The position numbers and the translations under genes are program-made. Shown here piece by piece: positions 17,336 through 27,464 of a DNA stretch of 63,106 nt. The notes beneath the pieces are model-generated. The model made no database searches, had not been told where the DNA came from, and was given only the letters and a program-made list of their open reading frames with translations. Location of the stretch: contig JAILCB010000051.1 in NCBI GenBank assembly GCA_024680595.1, forward strand, positions 1-63,106. Reading direction: 5' to 3'. Position 1 is the stretch's first letter, and each line of letters starts with the position of its first letter. This stretch comes from Lachnospiraceae bacterium (GTDB taxonomy: Bacteria > Bacillota > Clostridia > Lachnospirales > Lachnospiraceae).

Positions 17336-19111
17336 ATGAGCAAAGGTACAATTAAGAAAGTTGCCGGGCCTCTGGTCATCGCTGAGGGCATGCGGGACGC
17401 CAATATGTATGACGTGGTCCGTGTCAGTGATGAGCGCTTAATCGGTGAGATCATCGAGATGCACGGGGATCAGGCATCTATTCAGGTATATGAGGAGACC
17501 TCGGGTTTGGGACCCGGGGCGCCGGTGGAGTCAACGGGCGTTCCCATGAGCGTGGAGCTGGGACCCGGACTTATCGGCAGTATTTATGACGGAATTCAGA
17601 GACCTCTGGAGAAAATCATGGAGTCCACCAATAGTAATCTCCTGTCCAGAGGTGTGGAGGTACCCTCTCTTGACCGGGATAAGACCTGGTGCTTTGAGCC
17701 CAGTGCCGAGGTTGGTTCTGAGGTTCAGGCGGGAGACGTGCTGGGAACCGTAAAGGAGACCCAGGTTGTTACCCAGAAGATTATGGTGCCCTATGGTGTC
17801 AAGGGAAAGCTGAAGAGGATTACCCCCGGTAATTACAAGGTAACGGACGTGGTTGCCGTTGTTACGGATGAGGATGGTACGGATCATGATGTGACATTGA
17901 TGCAGAAGTGGCCTGTCCGCCGTGGCCGTCCCTATAAGGAAAAGCTTCCCCCGGATGTGCCTCTTGTAACAGGACAGAGGGTTGTGGATACGCTCTTCCC
18001 TCTTGCTAAGGGCGGTACGGCCGCAGTTCCCGGACCTTTCGGATCCGGCAAGACGGTGGTGCAGCACCAGCTGGCTAAGTGGGCTGAGGCCGATATCGTG
18101 GTTTACATCGGCTGCGGCGAGCGTGGAAACGAGATGACGGACGTTCTGAATGAGTTCCCTGAACTGAAGGATCCCAAGTCCGGCTTCTCACTTATGGAGC
18201 GGACGGTTCTGATTGCCAATACCTCTGATATGCCGGTGGCGGCCCGTGAAGCTTCTATTTATACAGGAATTACGATTGCGGAGTTCTTCCGCGACATGGG
18301 ATACTCCGTGGCTCTGATGGCGGATTCCACCTCCCGTTGGGCGGAGGCTCTCCGTGAAATGTCAGGCCGTTTGGAGGAAATGCCCGGTGAAGAAGGTTAT
18401 CCGGCTTACCTGGGTTCCCGTCTGGCTCAGTTCTATGAAAGAGCAGGCCGTGTACATACTCTGGGAAGTGAAGTCCGGGAGGGCTCCCTTTCCGTTATCG
18501 GTGCGGTTTCCCCTGCGGGCGGTGATATTTCAGAACCCGTTACCCAGGCTACCCTCCGTATCGTAAAGGTTTTCTGGAGCCTGGATTCCTCTCTGGCGCA
18601 GCAGAGGCATTTCCCGGCTATTAACTGGCTGACCAGTTACTCACTCTATCTGGATGGTATGTCCGCCTGGTTTAATGAGTGCGTGGAGCCTGACTGGATT
18701 AAGCTCCGTCAGGAAATGATGACTCTTCTGCAGGATGAGTCAAAGCTCAATGAAATGGTGCAGTTAGTCGGTATGGACGCGCTTTCCGCCCCTGACCGCC
18801 TAAAGATGGAGGCCGCCCGTTCCATACGTGAGGACTTCCTGCATCAGGATGCTTTCCACGACATTGATACCTATACCTCCTTGAAGAAGCAGCATATGAT
18901 GATGACCATGGTGTTGGATTTCTACAAGCTGTCTCTGGAGGCCCTGAAAAAGGGCGCTTCCGTGGAGAAGCTGGTGGCCATGGACGTCCGTGAGGAGATC
19001 GGCCGATTCAAGTATACAGCTGAGGCGGATCTGGATCCTGTCTATGAGAAGATTCAAGGGAATCTGAACGCAGAGATCCAGAGAATCATCTCTGAAAAGG
19101 AGGACTTCTAA
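17336..19111 (+). CDS. ntpA: V-type ATPase catalytic subunit A
   Basis: The catalytic subunit of the head: 591 residues, as in bacterial and archaeal A subunits. It starts at [14 protein letters not shown], the conserved beta-barrel beginning, with GGAAGGAAG 7-10 nt before ATG 17336; the in-frame ATG at 17300 would add 12 unusual residues. The P-loop GPFGSGKT lies near residue 235. The catalytic Glu region [11 protein letters not shown] and the adenine-side segment [31 protein letters not shown]-like block follow. The insertion (non-homologous) region of about 90 residues before the P-loop marks it as A rather than F-type beta. The stop is directly followed by the subunit B start. Confidence 0.97.
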   Translation: MSKGTIKKVAGPLVIAEGMRDANMYDVVRVSDERLIGEIIEMHGDQASIQVYEETSGLGPGAPVESTGVPMSVELGPGLIGSIYDGIQRPLEKIMESTNSNLLSRGVEVPSLDRDKTWCFEPSAEVGSEVQAGDVLGTVKETQVVTQKIMVPYGVKGKLKRITPGNYKVTDVVAVVTDEDGTDHDVTLMQKWPVRRGRPYKEKLPPDVPLVTGQRVVDTLFPLAKGGTAAVPGPFGSGKTVVQHQLAKWAEADIVVYIGCGERGNEMTDVLNEFPELKDPKSGFSLMERTVLIANTSDMPVAAREASIYTGITIAEFFRDMGYSVALMADSTSRWAEALREMSGRLEEMPGEEGYPAYLGSRLAQFYERAGRVHTLGSEVREGSLSVIGAVSPAGGDISEPVTQATLRIVKVFWSLDSSLAQQRHFPAINWLTSYSLYLDGMSAWFNECVEPDWIKLRQEMMTLLQDESKLNEMVQLVGMDALSAPDRLKMEAARSIREDFLHQDAFHDIDTYTSLKKQHMMMTMVLDFYKLSLEALKKGASVEKLVAMDVREEIGRFKYTAEADLDPVYEKIQGNLNAEIQRIISEKEDF

Positions 19112-20515
19112 ATGCCAAAGGAATATAGAACAATTCAAGAGGTTGCGGGTCCTTTGATGCTGGTTCGCGGTGTTGAGGGCGTGACCTATGACGAGCTGGG
19201 GGAAATCGAGCTGGCAAGCGGTGAGACCCGCCGTTGCAAGGTTCTGGAAATTGACGGCGGAAATGCCCTGGTGCAGCTTTACGAGGTTTCCACAGGTATC
19301 AACCTGGAGTCTTCCAAGGTCCGCTTCCTGGGCCATACCATGGAGCTGGGCGTATCGGAGGATATGCTTTCCCGGGTCTTTGACGGACTGGGACGCCCCA
19401 TTGACGGCGGTCCGGAGATTCTGCCGGATCAGAGGAGGGATATTAACGGCCTTCCCATGAATCCCGCCGCCAGGAGCTACCCCCAGGAGTTCATTCAGAC
19501 CGGTGTTTCCGCCATTGACGGACTAAATACTCTGGTTCGTGGACAGAAGCTGCCGATTTTCTCGGCATCCGGCCTGCCCCACGCCAATCTGGCAGCCCAG
19601 ATTGCCCGTCAGGCAAAGGTTCGCGGGACTTCGGATCCCTTCGCCGTTGTATTTGCGGCCATGGGTATCACCTTCGAGGAATCCAATTTCTTCATTGAGA
19701 GTTTCCGTGAGACCGGAGCTATTGACAGGACCGTGCTATTCATTAATCTGGCCAATGACCCGGCGGTTGAGCGTATCGCTACACCCCGTATGGCCCTGAC
19801 GGCGGCAGAATATCTGGCCTTCGAGAAGAATATGCACGTTTTGGTCATCCTGACCGATATTACCAACTATGCTGACTCACTCCGTGAGATCTCCGCAGCC
19901 CGGAAAGAGGTTCCCGGCCGTCGTGGATATCCCGGATACATGTATACCGACCTGGCTACCCTCTATGAGAGAGCCGGACGGCAGAAGGGGAAGACCGGTT
20001 CTATTACCATGATTCCCATCCTGACCATGCCGGAGGATGATAAGACCCATCCCATCCCCGACCTGACGGGATATATTACCGAGGGACAGATCATTCTGTC
20101 CAGAGACCTCTACCAGAAGGGTATCGCACCGCCTATCGACGTGCTGCCTTCCCTGTCCCGACTGAAGGATAAGGGTATCGGCGCAGGCAAGACCCGTGCG
20201 GATCACGCCAATACCATGAACCAGCTCTTCGCGGCCTATGCCAGAGGAAAGGATGCAAAGGAGCTCATGATGATTCTGGGTGAGGCGGCCCTGACTGATA
20301 TTGACAAGCTCTATGCCAAGTTTGCGGATGAATTCGAGCAGCAGTACGTTTCCCAGGGCTATCAGACCGATCGCTCCATTGAGGAGACACTTGCCATTGG
20401 CTGGGAGCTTCTCCGTATCCTGCCCAGAGCGGAGCTGAAGCGTATTAAGGATGAATTCCTGGATTCCTACTATGATCCTGAGGATGAGAAGCGTACGCTT
20501 GCAGGGCAGCAGTAA
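19112..20515 (+). CDS. ntpB: V-type ATPase regulatory subunit B
   Basis: The non-catalytic nucleotide-binding head subunit: 467 residues, normal length. It begins with the conserved [14 protein letters not shown] barrel and carries GRPIDGGP, the P-loop-equivalent segment [15 protein letters not shown] (no GKT, as expected for B), and [20 protein letters not shown] near residue 350 with the Arg finger contributed to the A subunit. The ATG at 19112 immediately follows the TAA of subunit A, and AAAAGGAGG at the end of subunit A serves as RBS. It forms A3B3 with NtpA. Confidence 0.97.
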   Translation: MPKEYRTIQEVAGPLMLVRGVEGVTYDELGEIELASGETRRCKVLEIDGGNALVQLYEVSTGINLESSKVRFLGHTMELGVSEDMLSRVFDGLGRPIDGGPEILPDQRRDINGLPMNPAARSYPQEFIQTGVSAIDGLNTLVRGQKLPIFSASGLPHANLAAQIARQAKVRGTSDPFAVVFAAMGITFEESNFFIESFRETGAIDRTVLFINLANDPAVERIATPRMALTAAEYLAFEKNMHVLVILTDITNYADSLREISAARKEVPGRRGYPGYMYTDLATLYERAGRQKGKTGSITMIPILTMPEDDKTHPIPDLTGYITEGQIILSRDLYQKGIAPPIDVLPSLSRLKDKGIGAGKTRADHANTMNQLFAAYARGKDAKELMMILGEAALTDIDKLYAKFADEFEQQYVSQGYQTDRSIEETLAIGWELLRILPRAELKRIKDEFLDSYYDPEDEKRTLAGQQ

Positions 20516-20532
20516 GATAAGGAGGTGAGTTT

Positions 20533-21234
20533 TTGGCACAGAAACAAGTGAACGCCACCCGTATGGAGCTTACCCGCCTTAAGCGGAAGCTGGTAACGGC
20601 AAAGCGGGGCCATAAACTCTTGAAGGATAAGCGGGACGAGCTCATGCGCCAGTTTTTGAATTTGGTGCGGGAGAATATGGCTCTCCGTGAGAAGGTAGAG
20701 AAGGGGATTAAGGCCGCCAACCAGAACTTTGTGCTGGCGGGGGCCTCTATGTCTGCAGAGGCGGTCCAGGTGGCTTTTATGGCGCCCAAGCAGGAGGTGC
20801 AGCTGGAGACGGGGACACGAAATGTCATGAGTGTGGATATTCCTGTCTTCACTTACAAGACCAGGACCAGCGACGCCAATGATATTTATTCCTATGGTTT
20901 GGCTTTTACCTCCAGTGATCTGGATGATGCGGTAAAGAGTCTCTCTGACATTCTGCCGGATATGCTGAAGCTGGCGGAGAGTGAGAAGTCCTGCCAGCTC
21001 ATGGCGGCAGAGATTGAGAAGACCAGACGCCGTGTGAATGCTCTGGAGCACGTGATGATTCCCAATATGCAGGCCAGTATCAAGTATATTACTATGAAAC
21101 TGGACGAGAATGAGAGAAGTACCCAGATCCGACTCATGAAGGTGAAGGATATGATGCTGGAGGAGGCCCATCACTACGAGGAGAAGGCAGAGGAGAAGTT
21201 CCGCAAGGATTTAGAGGAACAGGGCGTTTCCTGA
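20533..21234 (+). CDS. ntpD: V-type ATPase subunit D (central shaft)
   Basis: The central rotating shaft, 233 residues. Long N- and C-terminal helices form an antiparallel coiled coil (about 10-75 and 130-215), with the conserved N-terminal pattern VNATRMELTRLKRKL and a C-terminal RRVNALEHVMIPNM segment. The start is TTG 20533 with AAGGAGG about 8 nt upstream. No competing ATG precedes the conserved region. It is the last gene of the operon, and a large inverted repeat follows within 5 nt. Length is typical (205-235). Confidence 0.96.
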   Translation: MAQKQVNATRMELTRLKRKLVTAKRGHKLLKDKRDELMRQFLNLVRENMALREKVEKGIKAANQNFVLAGASMSAEAVQVAFMAPKQEVQLETGTRNVMSVDIPVFTYKTRTSDANDIYSYGLAFTSSDLDDAVKSLSDILPDMLKLAESEKSCQLMAAEIEKTRRRVNALEHVMIPNMQASIKYITMKLDENERSTQIRLMKVKDMMLEEAHHYEEKAEEKFRKDLEEQGVS

Positions 21235-21238
21235 TTGA

Positions 21239-21286
21239 TAATAGCCAGTTGGGCGGGGGATATAACCCCTGCCAAGCTGGCTATGT
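21239..21286 (+). terminator. Terminator-like hairpin of the V-ATPase operon
   Basis: Left arm atagccagttgggcgggg, loop gatataa, right arm cccctgccaagctggctat: about 17 of 18 pairs with one mismatch and one bulge. The 3' flank is only modestly T-rich, so it may act together with the following repeat. Confidence 0.7.
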
Positions 21287-21294
21287 CTACACTT

Positions 21295-21400
21295 ATGATT
21301 TTACGAATGTATAGGGGACGCGGCTCTTGCCGCGCGTGGCCCGGCCGCCTGGGAATAGGGAATTTCCGATGCAATTCGGAGATTTGACCGGTCCTGTGTA
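21295..21400 (+). repeat. Divergent family D hairpin repeat, copy 3
   Basis: A GC-rich stem-loop series following tttacgaatgta: GCGGC...GCCGC, then gggaatttccgatgc...attcggaga. The closing fatty-arm pattern (ATTTCCGA-TGC / ATTCGG) and the preceding TTACGAAT resemble the repeat at 12630-12752, but the middle stems differ. It fills the 250-bp space between ntpD and the DUF402 gene, and nothing else is recognisable there. Confidence 0.5.
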
Positions 21401-21484
21401 TTTGTTTAATTATAGACTTCCGGACATGGCTTTGATGAAGATGGGCTTTGTCGGAATTCTATCATAATGTTGAGGGGGTATGGT

Positions 21485-21982
21485 ATGCCTGAGTTAAAGC
21501 TTTATCGAAAGCGGATTATTCCAGAGGAATGTGTCTTACTCAAGGATGACCGCATCCTCTATGCGGATGACCGCATTATTGTCACCGCATGGAAAACGCT
21601 CCATCCCAAAAAGGAATTTTCCCATGGTTATTCCTGTTATTTTATAAAGGAGAATTACAAGGTTAGCCGATTCCTGAGAAAGGACGGCTCGCTAATTTAT
21701 TGGTATTGTGACATTGTAGATTATGATATTGACCCAGAAGAGAATAGCTATATCGTAAAGGATTTGCTGGCGGATGTGATAGTGGAACCGGATGGATTTG
21801 TGAGGGTTCTGGATTTGGATGAGTTTGAGGAGGCTTTGGAGGCGGAGTCCCTGTCCGTGATGGACGTGAGAAAGGCTCTCCGGGCTCTGTCTTCCCTATT
21901 AAAGATTATTTATGCCGGAGAATTTGACAGTCTGACGGCAGAAATTATGTCAAGGATTGAGGAGGAAACGCCCCGGCAGTAG
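21485..21982 (+). CDS. DUF402 family protein (nucleotide phosphatase-like)
   Basis: A 165-residue DUF402 protein. Recognisable family segments are YWYCDIVDYDID (near 83-94) and the DLLADVIVEPDGFVRVLDLDEF block, with acidic residues thought to bind divalent metal. Some Gram-positive DUF402 members hydrolyse nucleoside tri- and diphosphates, and others (FomD-like) hydrolyse other phosphate anhydrides. The substrate here is unknown. ATG 21485 is chosen over ATG 21467 because GAGGGGG lies 6 nt before it. It sits 28 bp before the YfhO-like gene on the same strand. Confidence 0.88.
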   Translation: MPELKLYRKRIIPEECVLLKDDRILYADDRIIVTAWKTLHPKKEFSHGYSCYFIKENYKVSRFLRKDGSLIYWYCDIVDYDIDPEENSYIVKDLLADVIVEPDGFVRVLDLDEFEEALEAESLSVMDVRKALRALSSLLKIIYAGEFDSLTAEIMSRIEEETPRQ

Positions 21983-22010
21983 CCGTGGGCGGCCTCCTAA
22001 GGACGGGTGA

Positions 22011-25000
22011 ATGAAGAAGTTAGAGAAAACAAAATCATTAGGAGAGATGATACGGCTGAGGCCGTATTTATTTTATACATTTCTTTATTGTATTGTGGCT
22101 GTGGGCTGTTTCTTCTGGTTTGGGCTCTCCGGGACGGTTTTTGGCACATCGGATGCCCAGACCCAGCATATAAAGGCACTGGCGTATTATTCGGGATATT
22201 TGAGGGACGGGATACAGAACATTCTGTCGGGTCAGTTCACCAATGCTTTTCCGGAATGGAGCTTTGCTATTGGGCCCGGGGCGGATGTCTTGGGCACCTT
22301 TCATTATTACTGCATAGGGGAGCCTTTGACGGCCCTGTCGGTCTTTGTGCCGACCCGCTTTATTCCGGTTTTCTATGACTTCTTGATTCTGGTCCGTATG
22401 TATCTGGCTGGTCTTTTTTTCATTCCCATGTGTAAGGAGCTTTCATATTCGCCGGAGACATTGACTAATGCGGCAAATGGTATAGGAAATGCTTCTGGAC
22501 CTAATAGTCTGGAAAAGGGACTTAGGAGTCAGGAGCCCGATGGAATTGCCCTGGTAGCAGGGGCCCTTATGTATGCTTTTAGCTTCTGGTCCCTGCGCTA
22601 TGTCACCTCCCATGCTTTCTTTCTAATAGCACCCATCTTTCTGCCCCTGCTGATTATGGGGGCCGTCCGGATTATTAAGGGTAAGAGTCCTATTGTATTT
22701 ATTCTAGCGGTTTGCTTTGCGGCCCTGAGTAATTTCTATTTCTTCTATATTCTAGCCCTCATGACCGGGGGTTATGTGATAATTAAGCTATTCTATGGAA
22801 TGCGAAATGTCTTGCCTATGAAGAAAAGGGTCAGAAAGCTGATTATTATCGGCCTTTGGGCTCTTTTGGGAATGTGCATGGCGGCCGTATTATTATTACC
22901 CCAGGCTTATTCCTTCCTAAATAATCCCAGGGCGGGTATGGATTCCAAGAATCCCCTGCTCTTTACCCTGGGCTATTACTTCGAGCTGCCTGGGACTCTA
23001 TTGACCAATCAGGGTAATTTCTATGGTGCGGTTCCGCCCTTTCTCCTGGCTTTATTACTATTGTTTCGGCGGGAGAGGAAGACTGCTAAGGCCCCCGGTG
23101 CAGGCGGCTCAGGGTGTAGGACCGTTAAGGCGGCAGGTGAAGGCGGTTTAGAGGATCAGATTGCCAAGGCTCCAAGTGCAGACGGCTCAGAGGACCGGAC
23201 TGACACGGCCCCCGGTGCAGACGGCTCAGAGGCTCAGACGGACAAGACCCCCGGGGCAGGCGGCTCAGGGTGTAGGACCGCTAAGACGGCAGGTGAAAGC
23301 GGTTTAGAGGATCAGATTGCCAAGGCTCCAAGTGCCCCCGGCTCAGAGTGCCAGACGGACAAGGCTCCCGGTGAAGGAAGTTCAGAGTGCCATTCTGACA
23401 AGGCTTTTGCTGCAGGGGGAACCTTGAAGGAGTCCGGAAGGGTCCTGCGCCTAATCTATATTATATGCGGAATAATGCTTCTCTTTCCCTTTTTTGGAAG
23501 CCTCTTTGCCGGTTTCTCCCATTCCGTGGACCGGTGGGCCTTCGTTTTTGCCCTCCTAAATGCCTATGTAGTCACATTTATGTGGAAGGACCTCCTGTCG
23601 GAGGATCAGGCCAAGGGTAAATACCTCTGTCTGGGATTAGCAGTATATACTATAATTTGTCTCCTTTTTCCGGAATCTAGGAAAAATGGTGCTATGGCGG
23701 CACTTGCCATTCATTTCTTTGCTATTCTCATATTGTACTTTTTCCGGGGCGAGAAAGAGGATGACAGGCTTTCGCTTCAGAATACAAATATGGACATGTC
23801 CCCTGCCGTCAGGGCCGGAGGGCAGGGGACAGGCTCTGAGAAAGGTCAGGAGCCTTTGCCCCCTGCTAGTAGAGATGGGCAGGAGATTTTGCCCCCTGCT
23901 GCCGGAGATGGTCAGGAGGCTTTGTCCCCTGCTAGCGGAGATGGGCAGGAGCCATCTGTCCATTCTTCTCATGAGACCGGCTCCCAAAGGGGAAGAAATC
24001 CCTTACGGATGCTGCTCTATCGGAAAGAGACCTTTCTGCTCCTGCTGATTATCCTAAGTATCCTGCTCACGGCCATGTGGCGCTATTCTCCGGATGAAGA
24101 GGGGCTGCCCCTGAAAACCCCCCTGGCTGACGAAACTGTGGACAGAATCCTGAATAATGAGACCTATACCATTTCCAGTCTGGCTGAGGCGGACGGATAC
24201 AAAGGCTTCTACCGCTATTCGGGTGATACCACCATTAACCCGGGAATACTATCAGGGGTTTCCACAACGGCATTCTATTGGTCAACCCTCAATCCTTATC
24301 ACGCCCTATTCGAGGAGGGGCTGGGTATGAGGAATATGGATAGCAATACCCCCTTTAATTATGATGAAAGAACAGCCGCCACAGGCATATCGGCCGTCCG
24401 CTATTATGCCTGCGCCACCAGTAATGTGGAGACTCCTTATGGATATACAGAGCTTGGAACCTCTAATTTCAAGGCGGATAGGACCCAGACTGTTTTAGAT
24501 GAATTGAGGCGGGAATATGGGACAGATGAGTTAACGCCGGGCCAGATGGCACCCCTGAAAGACGCCACCGTGAATAACCGGGTTTATTTCCGGAATGACT
24601 ATGCCCTCCCTTTAGGCTTTACCTATGACTCCTATGTCAGTGAGAAGGATGCACAGACCCTTTCCTATGCGGAGCGGGAGGAAGCCCTTTTAAGCTCTGT
24701 CATTCTGGATCTGGGCGAGGGAAAGACCTTTGCAGGAGCAGATCTATCCGGCTTACAGAATAGGGCGGATGGACTGCAGGCGGAATCGACTTCCGATGTT
24801 CAACGGATTCCCGTCACCTATGAATATAATGAAGATGAGATTAGGGAGAGAGAGGACGGCTTTTTCATCAATAGTCCCGGGGCCACATTGACATTGAAGC
24901 TCAAGGGACAAGACATAGATACTCCTTGTGAGTATTTCTGTGAAATTAAGGGCATGGAATATGAATATGCAGATGAGTATGAGCAGTATTTCGGAGAGGA

Positions 25001-25679
25001 TGCCCTCTATGATCCTGCCGGTCTATATAATAGGGTTAGATACAAGCTTTTGCCTGGGCAGGAAAGGCATAGGATTGTACGGGAACATTTCATAGAGCCG
25101 GGAGACGGCCATAAGGAGACCACCCTTACCTTTGCTGATAATCTGGGGCGAAAGAAGAGCGCCACCTATATGACACCCTATGCCAAGAAGTACAGCGCCA
25201 GGCATGGATTTGCCGTTAATCTGGGCTGGAGCGGGGAAATACCGGAGGAAATAAGCATTAGCTTCAAGAATCCGGGCACCTATCGCTTTTCGGATTTGGG
25301 AATTTTTGCCCACTCTATGACGGGCTATGAAGACAAGGTTAATCGCCTGAAAGAGGATATTCTGGAGGATGAGTCCGTGCTTACGGATACTGTCACGGGC
25401 AGGGTCTCCTTGGAAAGGGACAAAATCCTCTTTCTGTCCGTGCCCTATTCAGAGGGCTGGACAGCAGAGGTGGATGGGGTTCCTGCGACCCCGATCCGGG
25501 CAAATTATATGTACATGGCCCTGCCTCTTGGCAAGGGGGATCATGCTATTGCCCTTACCTATCATACGCCCTACCTGAAAGCGGGAGCAATCCTGTCTAT
25601 AGCCGGTCTGGTCATATTTCTTGCCATTCTAATTATTATGAAGAGGCGTAAAGCTCAGAGAAGTAGGGGCGGGATATGA
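22011..25679 (+). CDS. YfhO-like polytopic membrane protein with internal peptide repeats
   Basis: A 1222-residue integral membrane protein of the YfhO type (GT-C-like fold, probably glycosylation of cell-envelope polymers). The N-terminal half has many membrane helices (roughly 15-350, 485-585 and 665-685). An early extracytoplasmic loop contains ENI-type and DVLG residues near 85-95. The C-terminal half is a large extracytoplasmic beta-rich domain (about 690-1180), ending in a GDHAIALTYHTPYLKAG segment, a last helix and a basic tail. Two cytoplasmic loops are expanded by tandem peptide repeats (360-476 and 612-653) not expected in the family. Without them the length would be near the usual 850-1050. 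ATG 22011 has AAGGAC upstream. The exact sugar donor and acceptor are unknown. Confidence 0.85.
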   Translation: MKKLEKTKSLGEMIRLRPYLFYTFLYCIVAVGCFFWFGLSGTVFGTSDAQTQHIKALAYYSGYLRDGIQNILSGQFTNAFPEWSFAIGPGADVLGTFHYYCIGEPLTALSVFVPTRFIPVFYDFLILVRMYLAGLFFIPMCKELSYSPETLTNAANGIGNASGPNSLEKGLRSQEPDGIALVAGALMYAFSFWSLRYVTSHAFFLIAPIFLPLLIMGAVRIIKGKSPIVFILAVCFAALSNFYFFYILALMTGGYVIIKLFYGMRNVLPMKKRVRKLIIIGLWALLGMCMAAVLLLPQAYSFLNNPRAGMDSKNPLLFTLGYYFELPGTLLTNQGNFYGAVPPFLLALLLLFRRERKTAKAPGAGGSGCRTVKAAGEGGLEDQIAKAPSADGSEDRTDTAPGADGSEAQTDKTPGAGGSGCRTAKTAGESGLEDQIAKAPSAPGSECQTDKAPGEGSSECHSDKAFAAGGTLKESGRVLRLIYIICGIMLLFPFFGSLFAGFSHSVDRWAFVFALLNAYVVTFMWKDLLSEDQAKGKYLCLGLAVYTIICLLFPESRKNGAMAALAIHFFAILILYFFRGEKEDDRLSLQNTNMDMSPAVRAGGQGTGSEKGQEPLPPASRDGQEILPPAAGDGQEALSPASGDGQEPSVHSSHETGSQRGRNPLRMLLYRKETFLLLLIILSILLTAMWRYSPDEEGLPLKTPLADETVDRILNNETYTISSLAEADGYKGFYRYSGDTTINPGILSGVSTTAFYWSTLNPYHALFEEGLGMRNMDSNTPFNYDERTAATGISAVRYYACATSNVETPYGYTELGTSNFKADRTQTVLDELRREYGTDELTPGQMAPLKDATVNNRVYFRNDYALPLGFTYDSYVSEKDAQTLSYAEREEALLSSVILDLGEGKTFAGADLSGLQNRADGLQAESTSDVQRIPVTYEYNEDEIREREDGFFINSPGATLTLKLKGQDIDTPCEYFCEIKGMEYEYADEYEQYFGEDALYDPAGLYNRVRYKLLPGQERHRIVREHFIEPGDGHKETTLTFADNLGRKKSATYMTPYAKKYSARHGFAVNLGWSGEIPEEISISFKNPGTYRFSDLGIFAHSMTGYEDKVNRLKEDILEDESVLTDTVTGRVSLERDKILFLSVPYSEGWTAEVDGVPATPIRANYMYMALPLGKGDHAIALTYHTPYLKAGAILSIAGLVIFLAILIIMKRRKAQRSRGGI
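23088..23438 (+). repeat. 39-bp coding tandem repeat (13-aa units, about 9 copies)
   Basis: Nine consecutive 13-residue units of the form K-A/T-P-G/S-x-G-G/S-S-x-x-x-T-x span residues 360-476 of the YfhO-like protein. Units 1-3 are closely matched by units 5-7, so a four-unit (156-bp) block was itself duplicated. The frame is preserved throughout. Confidence 0.9.
23844..23969 (+). repeat. 33-bp coding tandem repeat (11-aa units, about 4 copies)
   Basis: Units GQE-x-L/P-x-P-A-x-x-D start at 23844, 23877, 23910 and 23943, encoding residues 612-653 of the YfhO-like protein in a second cytoplasmic loop. The last unit is partial. Confidence 0.88.
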
Positions 25680-25788
25680 GTGCCGGATCCGGTTCGGCCA
25701 GTCCGTCTAAGGGAAACAAGGACCGGAGGTAAATGGCTGAAGAGGGAAGCTGCAAATCGCACCCTCTCCGACCGGCGGCTCTGCGATA

Positions 25789-25828
25789 GAAAAAGGGAAA
25801 GAATGGCATTTATGGCCATTCTCTCCCT
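25789..25828 (-). terminator. Bidirectional terminator between YfhO-like and SleB-like genes
   Basis: Stem GGGAAAGAATGGC/GCCATTCTCTCCC with a short loop, 13 pairs with one mismatch. On the minus strand the stem is followed by TTTTTC, a proper U tract for the 25895-27421 gene. On the plus strand it can also end the YfhO message. The 215-bp gap 25680-25894 holds nothing else recognised. Confidence 0.75.
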
Positions 25829-25894
25829 TACTCGGTTGAATTATACAGATACGGAAGCCATGTAAAAACGAGGACGGCTTACACTGCATTCAAA

Positions 25895-27421
25895 TCAGGC
25901 ATCGTTTTCTTCCTCGGAATCATCGGATTTTTCCTCGTCAGACTTCTTTTCCTCGGACTTTTCTTCAGAATTATCCTCATCAGACTTCTTTTCCTCTTCC
26001 TGATTCTCCTCGGAATTCTCTTCATTATTCCCTGAATTGTCACCTTCAGAATTTTCGCCTGACTGGGTATCCTCATTTCCGCCTTCTTCAGCAGGCGTTT
26101 CCTGTGTCTCCCCATTATTGGGATCCGTAGATACTCCGCTTTCCTGGGCGTTCTGCTTGGCCGCTTCCTGGCCGTCGGCTAAGGATTCGTCAGCTGTGCC
26201 ATAGCCGCTATATTTACCTGTCCAATAGAGATAGAATACATGGTGACCGATAATGGTGCCGTGGATATCCGGGACAATGGTACGGAAGAATAGGCATTCT
26301 CCAATATTATTGACACCGGCCATGGCCTGCTCCGCGGCCCTGGTACACTCTGCATTGGCTCCCCGGGCCAGAACAATGGCAAATCGTCCGCTGGACACGG
26401 GCTCAAACTGACCGGATTGATATATGACCCCCGTGATGGTGCTGGGAAAAGCGCCGCTCATGACCCGGTTCATAACAACGGCTCCCACCGCAATCTTTCC
26501 GGCCCAGGGTTCGCCGCCGGCCTCGCATTGGATAAGGGCCGCCAGCATTTCCTTTTCTCCGGCGGAGGTAGTGACCTCTGACAGAGACCGCTTCTTCATG
26601 GACTGGGACAGCCGGGCCAGCTCTTCTTCTCGCTTTAATTGTTCCTTTAGGGCATTGACATTATTCTTGGCGGCTACCAGCTTGGCCTCGTAGGCCAGGG
26701 CTTCAGCCTCAGCCTCGCTGATTTCACCGGCGTAAGCAGTGATGGAGTTCTTGGTCTGGTTCACCAATTTCTGAACCTTCTCCTGCTCCGCAACCGCATC
26801 CTCCCTGAGGCTTGCCAGCTCGGAACGGTCCTGCTCCAGCTTCTCCTTCTTCGCCTTGGTCTCCTCAATCAGGATCCGGTAGTTCTCCAGAACCTCCTGG
26901 TCATATTGATTGACCCTGGAAATGTATTCCGCCCGATTCAGGAAGTCACTGAAGTCCTTCATCTGCATGAAAAGATCGAAGTAGCTGTCCTGACCGTTTT
27001 CATAGAGAGCCCGGATTCTGGCTTTAATATAGCGGTATTGCGTTACTCTCTCTTCCTCGGCCCGGGCGATTTCAGCCTCGGTAGTGGATATTTCATCCTC
27101 CTTGACCCGTTCCTTCTCTTCAATTTCTGCAATTTTGTCGGAGACATTGGCTAGCTCCGAATTGAGGCCGGACAGGTTCTTTTGGAGACCTGCTTTTGTA
27201 TCCTTTAGATCATCGATTTTGTCTGAGGCTTCCTCCAGCCTGTCTTCTGTATCCTCTTGCTCTTTCTGGGCTTCTTTTAGCTTATCCGAGGTAGATTTGG
27301 CAATTGCAGGCACGGAAATGGAACCGAAACTCATAGTCGCTGCCAGGAGCAGGGAAAATAGGCTTCGAATACCGCGCTTCCATCCATCTGGATTATAATT
27401 GCACTTGCTTTTCCGTCTCAT
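25895..27421 (-). CDS. Exported coiled-coil / SleB-type cell wall hydrolase
   Basis: A 508-residue exported protein. It has a basic N-terminus and a signal peptide at about 18-42. A long coiled coil follows (about 45-275), of the PcsB/CwlO-regulator type with DTKAGLQKNL-like heptads. The Hydrolase_2 (SleB) domain lies at about 288-400, with the catalytic-type segment LIQCEAGGEPWAGKIAVGAVVMNRV containing Glu. A tail of some 100 residues is almost purely Glu/Asp/Lys/Ser/Asn. SleB domains act as lytic transglycosylases on peptidoglycan. In this context the protein more likely serves vegetative wall remodelling than spore germination, because neighbouring sporulation genes are missing. ATG 27421 has GGAG about 10 nt upstream. 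A terminator follows the stop. Confidence 0.9.
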   Translation of the reverse strand: MRRKSKCNYNPDGWKRGIRSLFSLLLAATMSFGSISVPAIAKSTSDKLKEAQKEQEDTEDRLEEASDKIDDLKDTKAGLQKNLSGLNSELANVSDKIAEIEEKERVKEDEISTTEAEIARAEEERVTQYRYIKARIRALYENGQDSYFDLFMQMKDFSDFLNRAEYISRVNQYDQEVLENYRILIEETKAKKEKLEQDRSELASLREDAVAEQEKVQKLVNQTKNSITAYAGEISEAEAEALAYEAKLVAAKNNVNALKEQLKREEELARLSQSMKKRSLSEVTTSAGEKEMLAALIQCEAGGEPWAGKIAVGAVVMNRVMSGAFPSTITGVIYQSGQFEPVSSGRFAIVLARGANAECTRAAEQAMAGVNNIGECLFFRTIVPDIHGTIIGHHVFYLYWTGKYSGYGTADESLADGQEAAKQNAQESGVSTDPNNGETQETPAEEGGNEDTQSGENSEGDNSGNNEENSEENQEEEKKSDEDNSEEKSEEKKSDEEKSDDSEEENDA

Positions 27422-27464
27422 TGTATCGGTCTCCTCTCATAAGCCTTCGGACCCTCTAGTGCTA

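Noticed and set aside
24000-25000. Signs of a frameshift in the YfhO-like gene around the repeats
   Set aside because: The 39-bp and 33-bp repeat units are multiples of three and the frame stays open to a normal C-terminal domain.
25680-25865. 61-codon frame after the YfhO-like gene
   Set aside because: It starts at a GTG inside the stop region, has no RBS and covers the terminator hairpin.
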